DNA from: Apostichopus japonicus
Lineage: Eukaryota; Echinodermata; Holothuroidea; Aspidochirotida; Stichopodidae
Assembly (NCBI RefSeq): GCF_037975245.1
Contig: NC_092562.1
Location: forward strand, 14,331,521 to 14,395,520
Direction of reading: 5' to 3'
DNA length: 64,000 nucleotides
The notes below the pieces were generated by a model. It saw only the letters and a program-made list of their open reading frames with translations, ran no database searches and had not been told where the DNA came from. The first letter of the stretch is position 1. The number at the start of each line of letters is the position of its first letter. A program made the position numbers and the translations under genes. Below, piece after piece: positions 1 to 12,870 of the stretch.

Positions 1-27
1 AGGATCTAATATACATACATACATACT
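1..27 (+). repeat. 3' tail of a tRNA-derived SINE
   Basis: The first bases (aggatctaatatacatac) match the 3' tails of the full SINE copies at 11251, 12626 and 62722, which end in gcaggaggatctaa followed by CATA repeats. The rest of the copy must lie left of the window. Confidence 0.7.
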
Positions 28-364
28 ATATATCAGCGAAGAGGAGCAACCTGAGCAGCGACATGATGGTTTATGCATGCAGTGTGCGCTTTAATTCCTC
101 TCCTCTCTGATGGCCAATAAATCATACAAATCTATGTATGCATCACCTACTGTCGCTGAGAAAGAATTGCAACAAACTGACATAAAACACAGGTTTAGAT
201 CACACTCTAGCTAGCTGACAAATCTCTGATGCCTGGAATACTTCAGTTCGTCAGCAGGAAGAAAAAAAACAATACCTATCCTGTAACATATAATGGTCAT
301 TAAAGAGACAATTATACAGTGACGTCTGACATCCTACAGTGTATCGACTATTTCTCTGCAGATT
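28..364. other. Unannotated spacer
   Basis: I see no gene, splice-bounded exon or clear repeat here beyond short CATA-like words just after the SINE tail. Confidence 0.4.
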
Positions 365-2110
365 GGCTGGGAGATCTACCGTAGATATGGAATAGATCTG
401 AGTCTATAATCAGTGCCCTAACTACTGTATATATGGTGTATACAGTAGCTGGGCTGGGAGATCTACCGTAGATATGGAAAAGATCTGAGTCTATAATCAG
501 TGCCCTAACTATATATGGTGTATACAGTAGCTGGGCTGGGAGATCTACCGTAGATATGGAATAGATCTGAGTCTATAATCAGTGCCCTAACTATATACGG
601 TGTATACAGTAGCTGGGCTGGGAGATCTACCGTAGATATGGAAAAGATCTGAGTCTATAATCAGTGCCCTAACTATATATGGTGTATACAGTAGCTGGGC
701 TGGGAGATCTACCGTAGATATGGAAAAGATCTGAGTCTATAATCAGTGCCCTAACTATATACGGTGTATACAGTAGCTGGGCTGGGAGATCTACCGTAGA
801 TATGGAATAGATCTGAGTCTATAATCAGTGCCCTAACTATATACGGTATACAGTAGCTGGGCTGGGAGATCTACCGTAGATATGGAAAAGATCTGAGTCT
901 ATAATCAGTGCCCTTACTATATATGGTGTATACAGTAGCTGGGCTGGGAGATCTACCGTAGATATGGAATAGATCTAAGTCTATAATCAGTGCCCTAACT
1001 ATATATGGTGTATACAGTAGCTGGGCTGGGAGATCTACCGTAGATATGGAAAAGATCTGAGTCTATAATCAGTGCCCTAACTATATACTGTACGGTGTAT
1101 ACAGTAGCTGGGCTGGGAGATCTACCGTAGATATGGAAAAGATCTGAGTCCATAATCAGTGCCCTAACTATATACGGTGTATACAGTAGCTGGGCTGGGA
1201 GATCTACTGTAGATATGGAACAGATCTGAGTCTATAATCAATGCCCTAACTATATACTGTACGGTGTATACAGTAGCTGGGCTGGGAGATCTACCGTAGA
1301 TATGGAAAAGATCTGAGTCCATAATCAATGCCCTAACTATATACGGTGTATACAGTAGCTGGGCTGGGAGATCTACCATAGATATGGAACAGATCTGAGT
1401 CTATAATAAGTGCCCTAACTATATACTGTACGGTGTATACAGTAGCTGGGCTGGGAGATCTACCGTAGATATGGAAAAGGTCTGAGTCTATAATCAGTGC
1501 CCTAACTATATACGGTGTATACAGTAGCTGGGCTGGGAGATCTACCGTAGATATGGAAAAGATCTGAGTCTATAATCAGTGCCCTAACTATATACGGTGT
1601 ATACAGTAGCTGGGCTGGGAGATCTACCGTAGATATGGAAAAGATCTGAGTCTATAATCAATGCCCTAACTATATACGGTGTATACAGTAGCTGGGCTGG
1701 GAGATCTAGTACCGTAGATATGGAAAAGATCTGAGTCTATAATCAGTGCCCTAACTATATACGGTGTATACAGTAGCTGGGCTGGGAGATCTACCGTAGA
1801 TATGGAAAAGATCTGAGTCTATAATCAATGCCCTAACTATATACTGTACGGTGTATACAGTAGCTGGGCTGGGAGATCTACCGTAGATATGGAAAAGATC
1901 TGAGTCTACAATCAATGCCCTAACTATATACGGTGTATACAGTAGCTGGGCTGGGAGATCTACCGTAGATATGGAAAAGATCTGAGTCTACAATCAATGC
2001 CCTAACTATATATGGTGTATACAGTAGCTGGGCTGGGAGATCTACCGTAGATATGGAAAAGATCTGAGCTCATAATCAGTGCCCTAACTACATGTACAGT
2101 GTATACAGTA
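365..2110. repeat. Minisatellite, about 82 bp x 21 copies
   Basis: The unit contains gctgggctgggagatctacc, then tagatatgga, agatctgagtc, and cagtgccctaac before repeating. Counting the gggagatct word gives 21 occurrences at spacings of about 80-90 bp. Copies differ by point changes (ggaaaag versus ggaatag, tatatgg versus tatacgg) and by small insertions such as tactgtacgg. Each unit carries two AGATCT palindromes. Reading frames that cross it are simply the repeat translated and are not taken as genes. Confidence 0.97.
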
Positions 2111-3150
2111 GCACAGTAAACCAGTTCAACTATATGTTAAATGACAAAATGCATTTGTGTTAATAATAGTTACAGTACAAACTATAAATCAATGATATAG
2201 TTGACATGAATGTAGTGAGGGGCTGGATGAGGTTGCAACGGATTGAGCTGGATCTCAGATTCCGATCACTCCTGTTTTCAGAATTGGACTTGGATTTGGA
2301 TGGTTTGGACTCGACTACAACGCTGCTGTTCGATCAGTTGTAAACTACTATTAATGTAAGACACTATGTTGATCTAAACTTTTTAAAAAAACATGATAGA
2401 AATAAAATATAATCGAAAGAAAAGGTAATCGCAATAAAACATAATCGAAATATAGAAACTACTATATACAAACTGAGATCAAAATTGATCAAACTACGAC
2501 ACTTAGAGAATTAGAGTCGATCTGGATTTTTGTCACCAAAATTGTAAACGAAGACATGTTTGTTTCTAAATCTTTTGTGAGTTAAAATTGCCATCCAGAC
2601 ATCTTTATAGCATCTGCATTAATTAATTTAATGCAGAAAGACCAGGTCAAATTTGAAGAGAAATTTATGTTTATCCATCATTTCAAATGATATTTGACTA
2701 GCCTCATTGTGCAATTTTCTATTCTCTCAGGATATTATTGACAGATTAGAGCACATTATGTGCTGATGATCTATTAATGTGGGACAGAATTAGTCCTAAT
2801 CAAGACCTTATTTAATTCTCTCATTTTAGGCCTAACTAATTACTAAACAGCAAGCCAGCAACAAGAGAAAATTGTATGGATGCAGAGCAGCTTGCAGGAA
2901 AACCTAAATTGCACTGATTACAAAACGGCAGGATGGCCACAAGTGAAAATTTGTGATATGCACACAATGGGACACTCGTACCTAGACAATCTGTGACAAT
3001 CTTATCCTGATAACCGAAGATATGGCAATTACAATAGCTCACTAAAAACAGATTTTGACCGTACTGCCCCCTTGACAACAAAGTGAGAGGAAAAGTAACT
3101 TGGTTGTTGAAGATGTTCATTGACTGTGAAGTATCTTCACAACTGGACAA
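2111..3150. other. AT-rich intergenic or intronic DNA
   Basis: No splice-bounded exon or recognisable domain was found on either strand. The base composition is AT-rich and open frames are short and uninformative. Confidence 0.4.
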
Positions 3151-3164
3151 CTATGGTAAATATA

Positions 3165-3290
3165 CATATTAGAGTGTCCGCATATAAAGCAGGAGGCCCG
3201 GGTTCGAATCCTGGTGGAGGCTGGAAGTTTCTTCACTGTTCTGGATTTTTCGACTCACTACGATATATTCATTGCCTTTGTCGTTTACCT
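3165..3290 (+). repeat. SINE fragment with tRNA B box (second family)
   Basis: An RNA polymerase III B-box word, ggttcgaatcc, occurs near 3201, followed by tggtggaggctgg and a tail reading tcactgttctggattttt. The same tail reappears at about 59915-59965. There is no convincing cloverleaf, so I read this as a tRNA-derived SINE rather than a tRNA gene. The boundaries are approximate. Confidence 0.6.
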
Positions 3291-4302
3291 CCATTTCATT
3301 AACAAAGTCTGTTCAAAGTATCTCCTTTGAGATCCGGCTTCAGGAATCACAAATGATTTCGAGATGGTTAGCATCATGTTTGATCTCTAGAGTAAGGCAA
3401 AATATGTCACCAAAAACAGAACCCAGACAGGAGGGGTCTGTTTTCAAAAGGTTACCAGTTCACTCTAGACAGGGAGGAGCCAGAGTGCTGAGGTTGTGGG
3501 GGGACAGGTAAGTGAGGTGCAGTTATGCCGTGTTCTTTATTTACCATACGATGCTAAGTAGTTTCTTATTCCATTTCTCCAGACAACCAAATAACAAAAT
3601 ATTTTATTATCCTCCATTTCATTCCCGATGAAATGTCATAACGTCTAAACTTATCCATCTCTGAAAGTGTTTTGGAATTTAACGTTATACAATTTATACT
3701 GTAGGTTACATCTGGTCGTACAGTACCTTTCACCAAGACATTAAGTCATGTAATATATTCACACATTTATATAACTGATACCTCACAATCTAACTATATG
3801 AGAGGAATCTCTGTCATTACAACCCCCGGACCCCTCCGAACTAAAGAGTTACAGAGTGCATAATTGTGCAAATGATGACATTTTCATGTCCCATCGAGTT
3901 TTCTGTATCATTTTATAACGTTTTATTCCATTCTCAAGCCCTCTTCAGAGTCGTTGCCTCATTTCGTCGTTTTCTGGCGCAATTTTACTGATTAAAGTGA
4001 CAGATTACATTTTAAGGCAACTTCCCTTTCCTTTAATGGGGCGAGTAAATTATACCACCCACCGAGATTCGGCAGATTCAGTGCAAGATATATGCTCCTT
4101 TAAGCCTCCATCTTTTTGTGTCATTAAGACCTAAAATTTCCAGCAAACTCACCACAATAATTACTGTATAGACATAAATAAATGCAGTATCTGTATCCAT
4201 TATCGCGGCGGTGATAAACTACTCTGCTACAGTGGCACATTAACAGGGTAATGTGACTGATACATTTGTCACTAAACTGTATGTACAGTAACAGTAACTT
4301 AC

Positions 4303-4494
4303 CTTGGAGATGTCAACGTGTGAGATTACGCCAAACTGTGACGCGGTTGCATTGTTACACAGCAGCGTGCAATACTTATTTAAGACCGGGCTAACATCCC
4401 TCAGCTCCAAGATTGATTTTAATAACTTGGAATCGATCAAAAAGCCAGAAATGTGGAATCTGATGAGTAGATTGGAGAATTTTGACAGCGCTTC
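4303..4494 (-). CDS. Internal exon of an unidentified gene
   Basis: On the minus strand this 192 bp block is open through 64 codons. It sits between a strong acceptor (pyrimidine tract ending ttcttgcag) and a strong donor (AAG|gtaagt). It begins EALSKFSNLLIRF, contains LLKSILELRDV, and ends SHVDISK. Both ends are phase 0, as are the exons at 17.6-19.3 kb, so it may be a downstream exon of the same gene. The composition suggests an alpha-helical protein. I do not recognise the family and assign no function. Confidence 0.6.
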
Positions 4495-5346
4495 CTGCAA
4501 GAAAATGTAAAAGAAACGAATAAATTTGATGGGAGATAAATTAAATTAGAAATTCTATCGAATAAATGTGACCGTATGTAGGTATACATAAAAGGAAAGA
4601 ACTATGCACCGTACACTGAAACGTTAGTATAGTAACTAGTATTAGGAGAGGAAGGTATTCATTTCTGGGTGGTGACAGATGTGTACAGTTGCACTTGAAG
4701 ATACAAGTATAAGACAACAGAGTTGACCTGATAAATGGTAAAAGGCACACCAAAAAGGGGAGTAGGGGGTGGGGGAGGGAGGGGGTGTGAATGAAGAAAA
4801 ACAAACGTATAGTTTGAAACTATTTAAACAATTTAAAGAAAAGGAATGTCTGGTTAAAATTTATAATGAGTACTGCATCTATCGGTAAGAACTATGCGTT
4901 ACATTTATATATTTATATGTAGAATTAAAACTTGACATAGTCCCAAGATACAGTAACATACACACAAAACGCTAAATTTCCACATAATTAATTAATAATA
5001 TCCCAATAACAGTGCTGAACATGGTTTACCACAGATCTGCAGTGCGTACTGAACACACTGAAATGTCAGAAGGTAGTTACAAGACAAGTAGCAGGTAACC
5101 ACTGCATTTAGAAAAACATTTTTTTGGATCCCGTGGATGAAATAAAGGTTTCCAGGACCAGAGGCTGTAAAAGCAACCCCTGGTTCACTGTGCTACGGAA
5201 CCGCAGGGGCCACTTGAGTGTAACTAAGTGCCTCTTGAGAGTAACCAGGGGGGGGGGGGGGGGATTATTTAGCATTCTTAGTATTGTAATAGGTTGTTTA
5301 TCAATTTGAACATGCTCCTTTCAATGTACAGCACAGAACTATTATA

Positions 5347-8300
5347 CAGTACTGATTTCGCTTAACTCCCGTTAAAATTCGTTAAAAGGAAAATAACCGA
5401 ATTTCCACGTTTTGTCATCGAAATTCCCCGATTTTTATCGAAATTCCACGAATTTTAACGATTGGTTATTTCGGTCATTTCCTTCGTGGAATTTTCAACG
5501 ATACGTTGAAATTCTTTTTTAAACGAAATAGAAGGTCAATGTGTGGTTACGAGAAACGTCGGAAAACGAGCAACTTCGTTTATTAGTATTGATTAGACTT
5601 TAGAACAGTCGTTTGAAGGCAGGAATTTTCTCAAGAACATTCCTGTACTTACTGAGTAGTGACACTCAAAGAAACATGTAGTGAAACTGACGGGGGACGT
5701 TTTCTAACTGTGAACCCCAAACACAGTGACATAAGTCTTAACTTCGCCAGGACGTAAGAGAGGTTGCAGTCAAAGCTATGTACCACGAGGCACCCTTCCA
5801 GATAAATTATGAGTGCTGTTTAACCATTTAAATAACAATGAATGGACATATAAACTTGGTTTACTTGCAGATTACGAAAAATAGTTATTTTTTAGAGATG
5901 TAAATTTGGTTTTTTATTAGAGTTGGAGTATGAAACTTTGTTTCTGAGCGAAAACATGTAACTTGAAGCAAAATAAAGATGCCCCGCCCATTCTGCGAGG
6001 ACGCTTCCATTTTTCGAAAAGGCGTTTTCTCTTTTTATTTTTTCTATTTTGTTTACTTTTAAACATGAAAATTATTTTAAAATATGTAAAGAACTTAGTA
6101 ATGTACTGCAAACTATCTATAAAAACAAAAAAACGATGTTTTAGGCATGAATAATGTGTTTAATATAACTAAAGTAGTAGGCCAATAGTCATGAGCTCAT
6201 GATGATAGTGTCGTCAATTCGTTTTCTCAGTTTATATTTGCGACATATCACCCGTGTACATCGATCAATGGCATGGTGAAAACCCCGTGTGAAAATATGT
6301 TGACCCCAAAAGACGCAAATGGCCGTTCTAGAAAGTACCGTCATAACATTAACAACACAAGGCCAGTTTGCTCTCTCAGGTCCGCACGTGTACAGCCATT
6401 TTTTCACACATGATATTATGCTGTGCATGCATTGCGGGCGCGATTGCGGCAAACATAAAAGAAAATGAATGAAACTGAAAAACTTACGATATTTTTTCAC
6501 AAATATTGATGCTTAGATAAGTGCTTCCTCACAATCAACGAGCCGCCCTAAAATTCGCTCCGCTTACGGAAAAACTTCTATATATATAACAAATGGAAAA
6601 ACCCGAGTTTTTACACACATAATTCCAACTGACATTGGTCACAGAACATAAGTAGGTCATTGACATTCGAACTTGGCAACTTGCCCAAGTTCATCGCACC
6701 ATGGGAACGACACAACACATTGAACATGATGTTATATTCTCCCGCCATCTGGACGCCGAGTGTAATATGTTAATTATGAATGGTACTGCGCAGCGTGGTT
6801 AAATCTTAACCTATTGCGACACAAATTTTGGGAAGCTGTTGTTTGAAGTAACTTTTGTATCAAATGTAAGGTACTGTATCATGTATGTGACCAGGGGCGT
6901 AGCGAAGGGTTTTTTGTTGTTGGGGGGGGGGGGGTGTGGAGAATTTGATTTGCCGACGGATCTGGAAGTGGTGACTGAAATGGGGGAGGGGTCTAAGGGG
7001 ACACCCCCTCCCCTTTGGAAAATTTTTAGTTTTGAAACGTCCTTAGATGCAATCTGGTGCATATTTTAAGTCAAATTTGACTTGCCGACGGATCTGGAAG
7101 TGGTGACTGAAATGGGGGAGGGGTCTAAGGGGAGGGGGACGGCGGGAAACGGCGTTTAAACGTTTAACCGACCGGCAGGGGATACGGTGAAACGGTTAGC
7201 GAAATATCTGATAGGTCACACCCTTATTTAAACACACACAACAAAACGCCCTTATTCAATGAAAATATACTGAAAACCATATCGCAAAAACACAAAATCG
7301 CTTATAACTCGAAAACGGAAGGAGACATCGACTTTTGTCGGCTGTATAGGGATTTCCTAAACCGAATTTTGATGCGCTCTATCCACCTGTGTCATTTATG
7401 AGCTTCTCTGACGTAAGCTGCAGTACGTAATTTCTCTGTACCAGTTCCGCGAAATTTATTTACGCAGTAAACATCGTTCATTATGTTTTCTTTCACAACG
7501 AATATTCAAAGTTGTGCTCCACACGCTTCACAGATATTGTTTTATGTCGTTCATTTTTCAATTCTACTTTAAAATTACATTTTCGAACGATGCATTGCAT
7601 GCCTTATCAAGCATTCCTGATTAGTAAAACTAAGGAAGGATATTCAAATATATATTATTTTCATTTGACATGATTTTATGAGTTGTTCCACTTGAAAAAC
7701 GATGATAAAACCGAAAAACAAAACATTTACTTCTCATGTGACGCATACCGGGAGACTCATAAAAACTCCCCCTACTCATTAAAATAAACTTATACATGCC
7801 GTCAGGCCAGTTGAAAGCCCTTCCCAGTAATGTTTGATCAGCTCTTCCCAATATACAATACTCAAATAAGCAATGAAAATATATTCATTTTCCACAGAAA
7901 TCTACCCAACGTGGGCCCCAAGACACTGCTTTATTTTCTTAGTAGTCATGGAAACAATTGTTTGCAACTCTCTTGCTGGCCAGGTGTTTTCAAGTTTTAT
8001 TAATAGCACGACTTTTGATTGGTTCATTCAAGATAAACTTTCTATCCCTGCTGGATTGTTCTACTTATATATATATGAATGAATATTTGGTTTTCAATTA
8101 ACTAAGTAACAGATAACATCCATTCCATTACGAACAGTAGGGGTAAAATAATGTTTGCTTCTAGAGGCAGCCAGCCATGAAGGTTCTGCGGTGCTAAACC
8201 CCCCACGAAGATAAATACTATGCTAATTTACATAAGGTAGGCGTGAATTTGACAAAGCCAAGTTTATGATTGGACGAAGCCTTTCAAAAAAGTTTGGTGG

Positions 8301-9111
8301 TGGGGATATCCAGGGTAGGGAATGCACATGTAAGCAGCATACTACAGGTGGCCCAGACCCAGGCTGCGACCTTACCAGGGCAGTCCATCTGCTTTCGCGG
8401 GCAACTTACAGTAACGGGTTAGGGGGAAATAAGTTTTTTTTTTTTTTTTTTTGCGTGCATTGAAGTCGGGGGAGATTTTTTGGACGGAATGCGCTCTCAG
8501 AAAAGTTTGAAAGTGAGTGCGGTTCTGTAGTAAACGGTACCGTAGTACGTCAAGTAACACAGGAATTTTTTGGAAATAAAGATCTCTTTGATATCCAGCT
8601 ACGACTGTTTCATTGTTGATATTTTTTTCTTGTTTTTTTCTGACACTGCGTTCCTTGGTGAGTTAACTTAAACTTATCCTAGTTTAATACTAGCCTATAA
8701 CTTAAGAGTCAAAGAATGTGCTTGCTACGATCGACCAAGACTAGTTTTTATTATCCTAGCCAAATCATTTTTCAAACACCTAGTACAGAACTTACTCCGT
8801 CTTATATACAATCACACTTTTGCAACGTTTGTAATATTCCTCGGCAACTTCTGGTAGAGTCTGAAAACGGCTGTAGTTACACTAAGGATTCAACGCAAGT
8901 CACAACCTTGATATGTCTAGAATTGCCTTTGCGGTTTTTGATCGCGATAACTTTCGTGGAAATTTCGTTGAAACTTCGTTGACAACCGTGCCCGCAGTAG
9001 TCTAAATCTTGTCAACGAAATTAACCGAATTTCAACCTTTTTTATCGATTTTTAACTTTTGTTATCGATCGTTGATTTTTTTTCAACGGGAGTTAAGCGA
9101 AATCAGTACTG
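5347..9111. mobile_element. TA-flanked inverted-repeat element, 3.8 kb
   Basis: The two ends are inverted copies: cagtactgatttcgcttaa at 5347 and its reverse complement ending at 9111, continuing into actcccgtt. Both sides are flanked by TA, as expected for Tc1/mariner-type insertion. Inside both ends are AT-rich subterminal blocks with repeated words such as cgaaattcc and ttttatcga. No transposase was recognised, so it looks non-autonomous. A fragment of another repeat family lies inside at about 6892-7150. Confidence 0.75.
6892..7150. repeat. hAT-MITE-like fragment with internal duplication
   Basis: It starts with caggggcgtagcgaagg followed by a poly-G run, the same style as the CAGG..GTAGCC elements elsewhere. 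A block beginning ttgccgacggatctggaagt occurs twice, about 130 bp apart. No matching right end or target duplication was found. Confidence 0.5.
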
Positions 9112-9428
9112 TATATCAACACAGTTTGTAGGTATGATTTATTTTCCTTCAATGGCAAAACATTTGCATCTGTGATGGGTTGATGGGCTAAGTAAAGGTG
9201 CTAACTTAGAAGTAATATGGATCGTAGCATATGTTTTCAGAGATTTACCAGAAGACCAGCTGCTGTAGCAATATTCTTTGGCGCCATTAGCCAATGGCAC
9301 CTGCTTTAAATTGCAACCGTGATCAAACCACAGAATATATTGGTTTGCTAATATAAATAGCCATAAAAAACAATGGCTGACCTTTTCAGCAGCTGGCAAC
9401 AATAATGTATGTAGTTACAATCAGGTTG

Positions 9429-9432
<4 letters not shown>

Positions 9433-9495
<63 letters not shown>
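9433..9495. repeat. (TA)n microsatellite
   Basis: An almost uninterrupted TA dinucleotide run of about 60 bp. Confidence 0.95.
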
Positions 9496-9498
<3 letters not shown>

Positions 9499-11250
9499 TT
9501 GGTTGGTTGGCGTCTATCTTGGCGCAAAGTGCTCTATGTCCAGTGAACAGAGCGGAATATGTGTTGATACTAGTTGAGACTAGTGGAACACTAGTAGTTG
9601 TAACTCGGAGTTTCACGCGTTTTAGCGATCGTCAGACAACTGATAGTTTCAAGTTATGCTCCATGAATATATAGGTTCCTCGTTGGGATTACCGGGGATT
9701 ATAGGGTTGTTGGTTTTTTGTTCTTCTGCCAGCGTATTCTCTTTTGCGTCCGTTCTGTTGGTGGGTTTGTTCGACTTTCTTTGGTGTTCAGCTGTTGGTG
9801 TATTCTCTTTTGCGTCCGTTCTGTTGGTGGGGTTTTTTGCCTTTCTTCGGTGTTCGCTCCTTAGTTGTGTGTGGTTCCCTTGACTGTGTTTGGTGGTTGG
9901 ACTGTAGTTGTTTATGTAGAACTTGTTTTCGTGGCGGCACTTCGATATGAGCTCTGGGCGTTTGTTATATATACCAACAGGACAGAAAGATCTGTTTTAC
10001 TGTAGGCCCAACCCTACTGTTATTTCAAATAATAAAATTTTCTTTCAAATTCCCATTTTTCGTCGAAAAACACCTATTACTTACTTAATATGTTAGAATG
10101 CATAGATCTACGTAACGGAGAGAAATTAATTTAAGAAATTTGATCAAATTTCAAGTTTGAAGGTTTAAGAATGAAACAACGTTTCGTCATGTTTGGCGTC
10201 CTCCTGAATCATGGACCACAATAACGAAGTAAATCTTGTCACTCGAATTGTTAATCTTCCCATTTAATGACCAGATACACACATGTCCCACAACAGTATC
10301 AGTCGGGCACTGGGGGCATGTAAAATAACCATTATGCTAGTTGTGTGTACAACACGAGTCACAGTTCTGAGTCGTTTCACTGCATCACCTTAGCATGTAC
10401 TTTTCCACTGTACACCGCAATCACATGCTTCTCAACTGTTGTAATTTAAATAGCAGTGAGTGTGTATATGTACCTGTAAATCATTATTCACCTCAGAGGG
10501 GTAGCCACTTTCTTCTTTTTTACTCCTCTCTCTGTCAGGCAAATTTTAACCATCTGATATGCTAACGACCTCTCAATAATGAAGAAGTGTCACCTCTAAG
10601 ATTGAAAGTAATGAGTAAATTGGAAAGAGCAACTGCCTGGAGACTCTGGGGATGTTCACAGAATCCTGGCAGACTAATTGGTATGTAAGAGGAGCGAGCT
10701 TCCTAGGGCAAGTGTGAGATAGGATGGAGTACTGTCTTCCGCAAACAGCTACATTACATATTATGGATGCCTACCTTAATAACATCACAACAAAAGGGTG
10801 AATGAATTTTAAAAAAAAAATCTACAGGGCTCTAGGGGGACCTTAAAGATTGAATTTTATTCTTGTGTGATATCCTGACGGTACATAACATCCTTTTCAT
10901 TCCTGCACACGTCGACTGGAAATTATGATGTGTTCTTCAATTAAATAACCGTATTGATCTGAATTAACCATGTATGACGTATTTAATCGATTTCAATACT
11001 TAAATTTCGGAGAGTGGGATAAAAGAAATCAAACAGAAAAGTCATTAAGTCACAGATCTATATACCTGTATATATATATATTTTTTTTTAAATATATATG
11101 AACTCTGTAGATGTGATTTACAGAATAGAATGTACATGGAAGTTTATCTCACATAGGGATTTTAATCGACAATATTTTAAGGAAACAACTTCTTGCATAA
11201 CTTGTGTGTGATCATTAATAAGTATATTAATAAGTGATCATTAATAAGTG
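9496..11250. other. No gene recognised
   Basis: Contains a locally repeated phrase, cttttgcgtccgttctgttgg, at about 9740 and 9806, and otherwise ordinary AT-rich DNA. No splice-bounded exon could be supported on either strand. Confidence 0.4.
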
Positions 11251-11483
11251 TGGAGTGTAGCTCATTGGTTAACGCCGGTGCCTTCCAATCATAAGGTCCC
11301 CGGTTCGAGTCACTCCAAGATTGATGTATGTCTTCCAGTTACAGAGTTGTTGACAATTCATAATCATGGACGTTAAATATGAATCTAAGAGACTGACTTC
11401 CGTCAGCTTGCAGCTTTGATTTAAACCAATGAGGCTTCTTCGCGAGTTCCTGCTTGCAGGAGGATCTAAATGTATACATATAC
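11251..11483 (+). repeat. tRNA-derived SINE, copy 1
   Basis: The head reads ggagtgtagctcattggtta (A-box-like) and then ggttcgagtcactcc (B box). The body contains caattcataatcatgga and tcagcttgcagctttgat, and the tail gcaggaggatctaa. Near-identical copies lie at 12626 and 62722. The ggagtg/cactcc ends could pair like an acceptor stem, but the anticodon arm is poor, so this is a SINE and not a tRNA gene. Confidence 0.9.
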
Positions 11484-12625
11484 TCATGATCACAGAATAT
11501 CATTCATGTATTCAAGCTCTATTCATTATGTGGACCAGTAATCGCTCTTACCTAGTAAAATGTCGCAGGCAGCTGTCAGCATGCACTATCCCGACTGCAT
11601 GCGTGACCTGACTCAACTTGACCTTTGTGACCTCTGACACATACGGTACAGTTGTCTTAAGCTTGCCGCACACTGCCCCGACTGATCGACAAGTTAACGA
11701 CCCGACTCAACTTGACCGTCGTGACCTAGTTTTCCATTGTCTCTTTTTTCTTCTATGACAATTGGTACCTCAAACAACAATTTATCAAACTGTGTATCTT
11801 GGATAAATCTGATTCCAATTTGGACTTTAACTAACTAAATTATCTGTTGACAATTTTGAACGACATTAGTAAGGATGATTCAAGCAATTAAGCAATTGCA
11901 GTATGTCAGTGAGGAAGAGATCTTTACAAAATGGAAATAAGATTAAATTCACCATGAACGTTTTCGGATCATTATTTTTCCCACGTTTCTAGCGTATCTG
12001 CTGACAATACTACCATAACAAGTTACATTGCAAGGCTCATCTTAAGGGTCTGTGTACCTGCACGCAACTGACAGTTGTATAAATTTTACAGTTAAAGAAG
12101 GAATTCTCTACCACAATGCATCACTGCCGATATTATTTTGCAAAGTTAGCGACATTAAGTTACCAAGTGCTGCGTGCTGATAAATTATTCCTGTAACTTC
12201 AGTTCAGAGCTTCCGAGTGTACCATGACACATTCCTGAGACAGCTACAGTTGTACTATTCTCTCAAGTAAATATTTTTCTTGTATACACTATTCTGTCCA
12301 TAAGGCATACAGTAATAGACTCTCCTCATATATTCTAGTGGAATGAATGCCGAGTGGCACCGTACAGCTGTCTAATTTCGAGTGTGTTTCAGTCCGGAGA
12401 GACCGGTAAATGCGGTAATGTTACATCGTAGCACACTTTATTTTGCACAGACAAAGAATATCAATTTATACTGTCCTAAGGCAAACTTATGTCAAAGAAA
12501 CAAACAAAAAAGAAGGAAGGAAGGAAGCAAGCAACATTACAAGGATTTGCTTGAATATGGCATTAAATCTCAGAGAATTAGACAGAATTGCTGTACTCAG
12601 GCCAAGTTGCAGTACCACAATATCA

Positions 12626-12870
12626 GGAGTGTTAGCTCAGTGGTTAACGCCGGTGCCTTCCAATCATAAGGTCCCCGGTTCGAGTCACTCCAAGATTAAT
12701 GTACTGTATGTCGAATTGTTGACAATTGACAATTCATAATCATGGACATTAAATATGAATGTAAGAGACTGACTTCGGTCAGCTTGCAGCTTTGATAAGC
12801 CAATGATGGCTTCTTCGCAAGTTCCTGCTTGCAGGAGAATCTAAAATACATTCATAAATACATACATACA
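12626..12870 (+). repeat. tRNA-derived SINE, copy 2
   Basis: Same family as the copy at 11251, with head ggagtgttagctcagtggtt, the same B box, body and gcaggagaatcta tail. It ends in CATA repeats, the family's 3' microsatellite tail. Confidence 0.9.

Noticed and set aside
11250-11325. tRNA gene at the head of the SINE
   Set aside because: A and B boxes are present, but the anticodon arm does not fold well and the same head is attached to one conserved body in three copies.
11554-11600. Minus-strand exon (GIVHADSCLRHFT) with a good donor
   Set aside because: Its phases do not fit the other exons of the unidentified gene and the acceptor is ambiguous.
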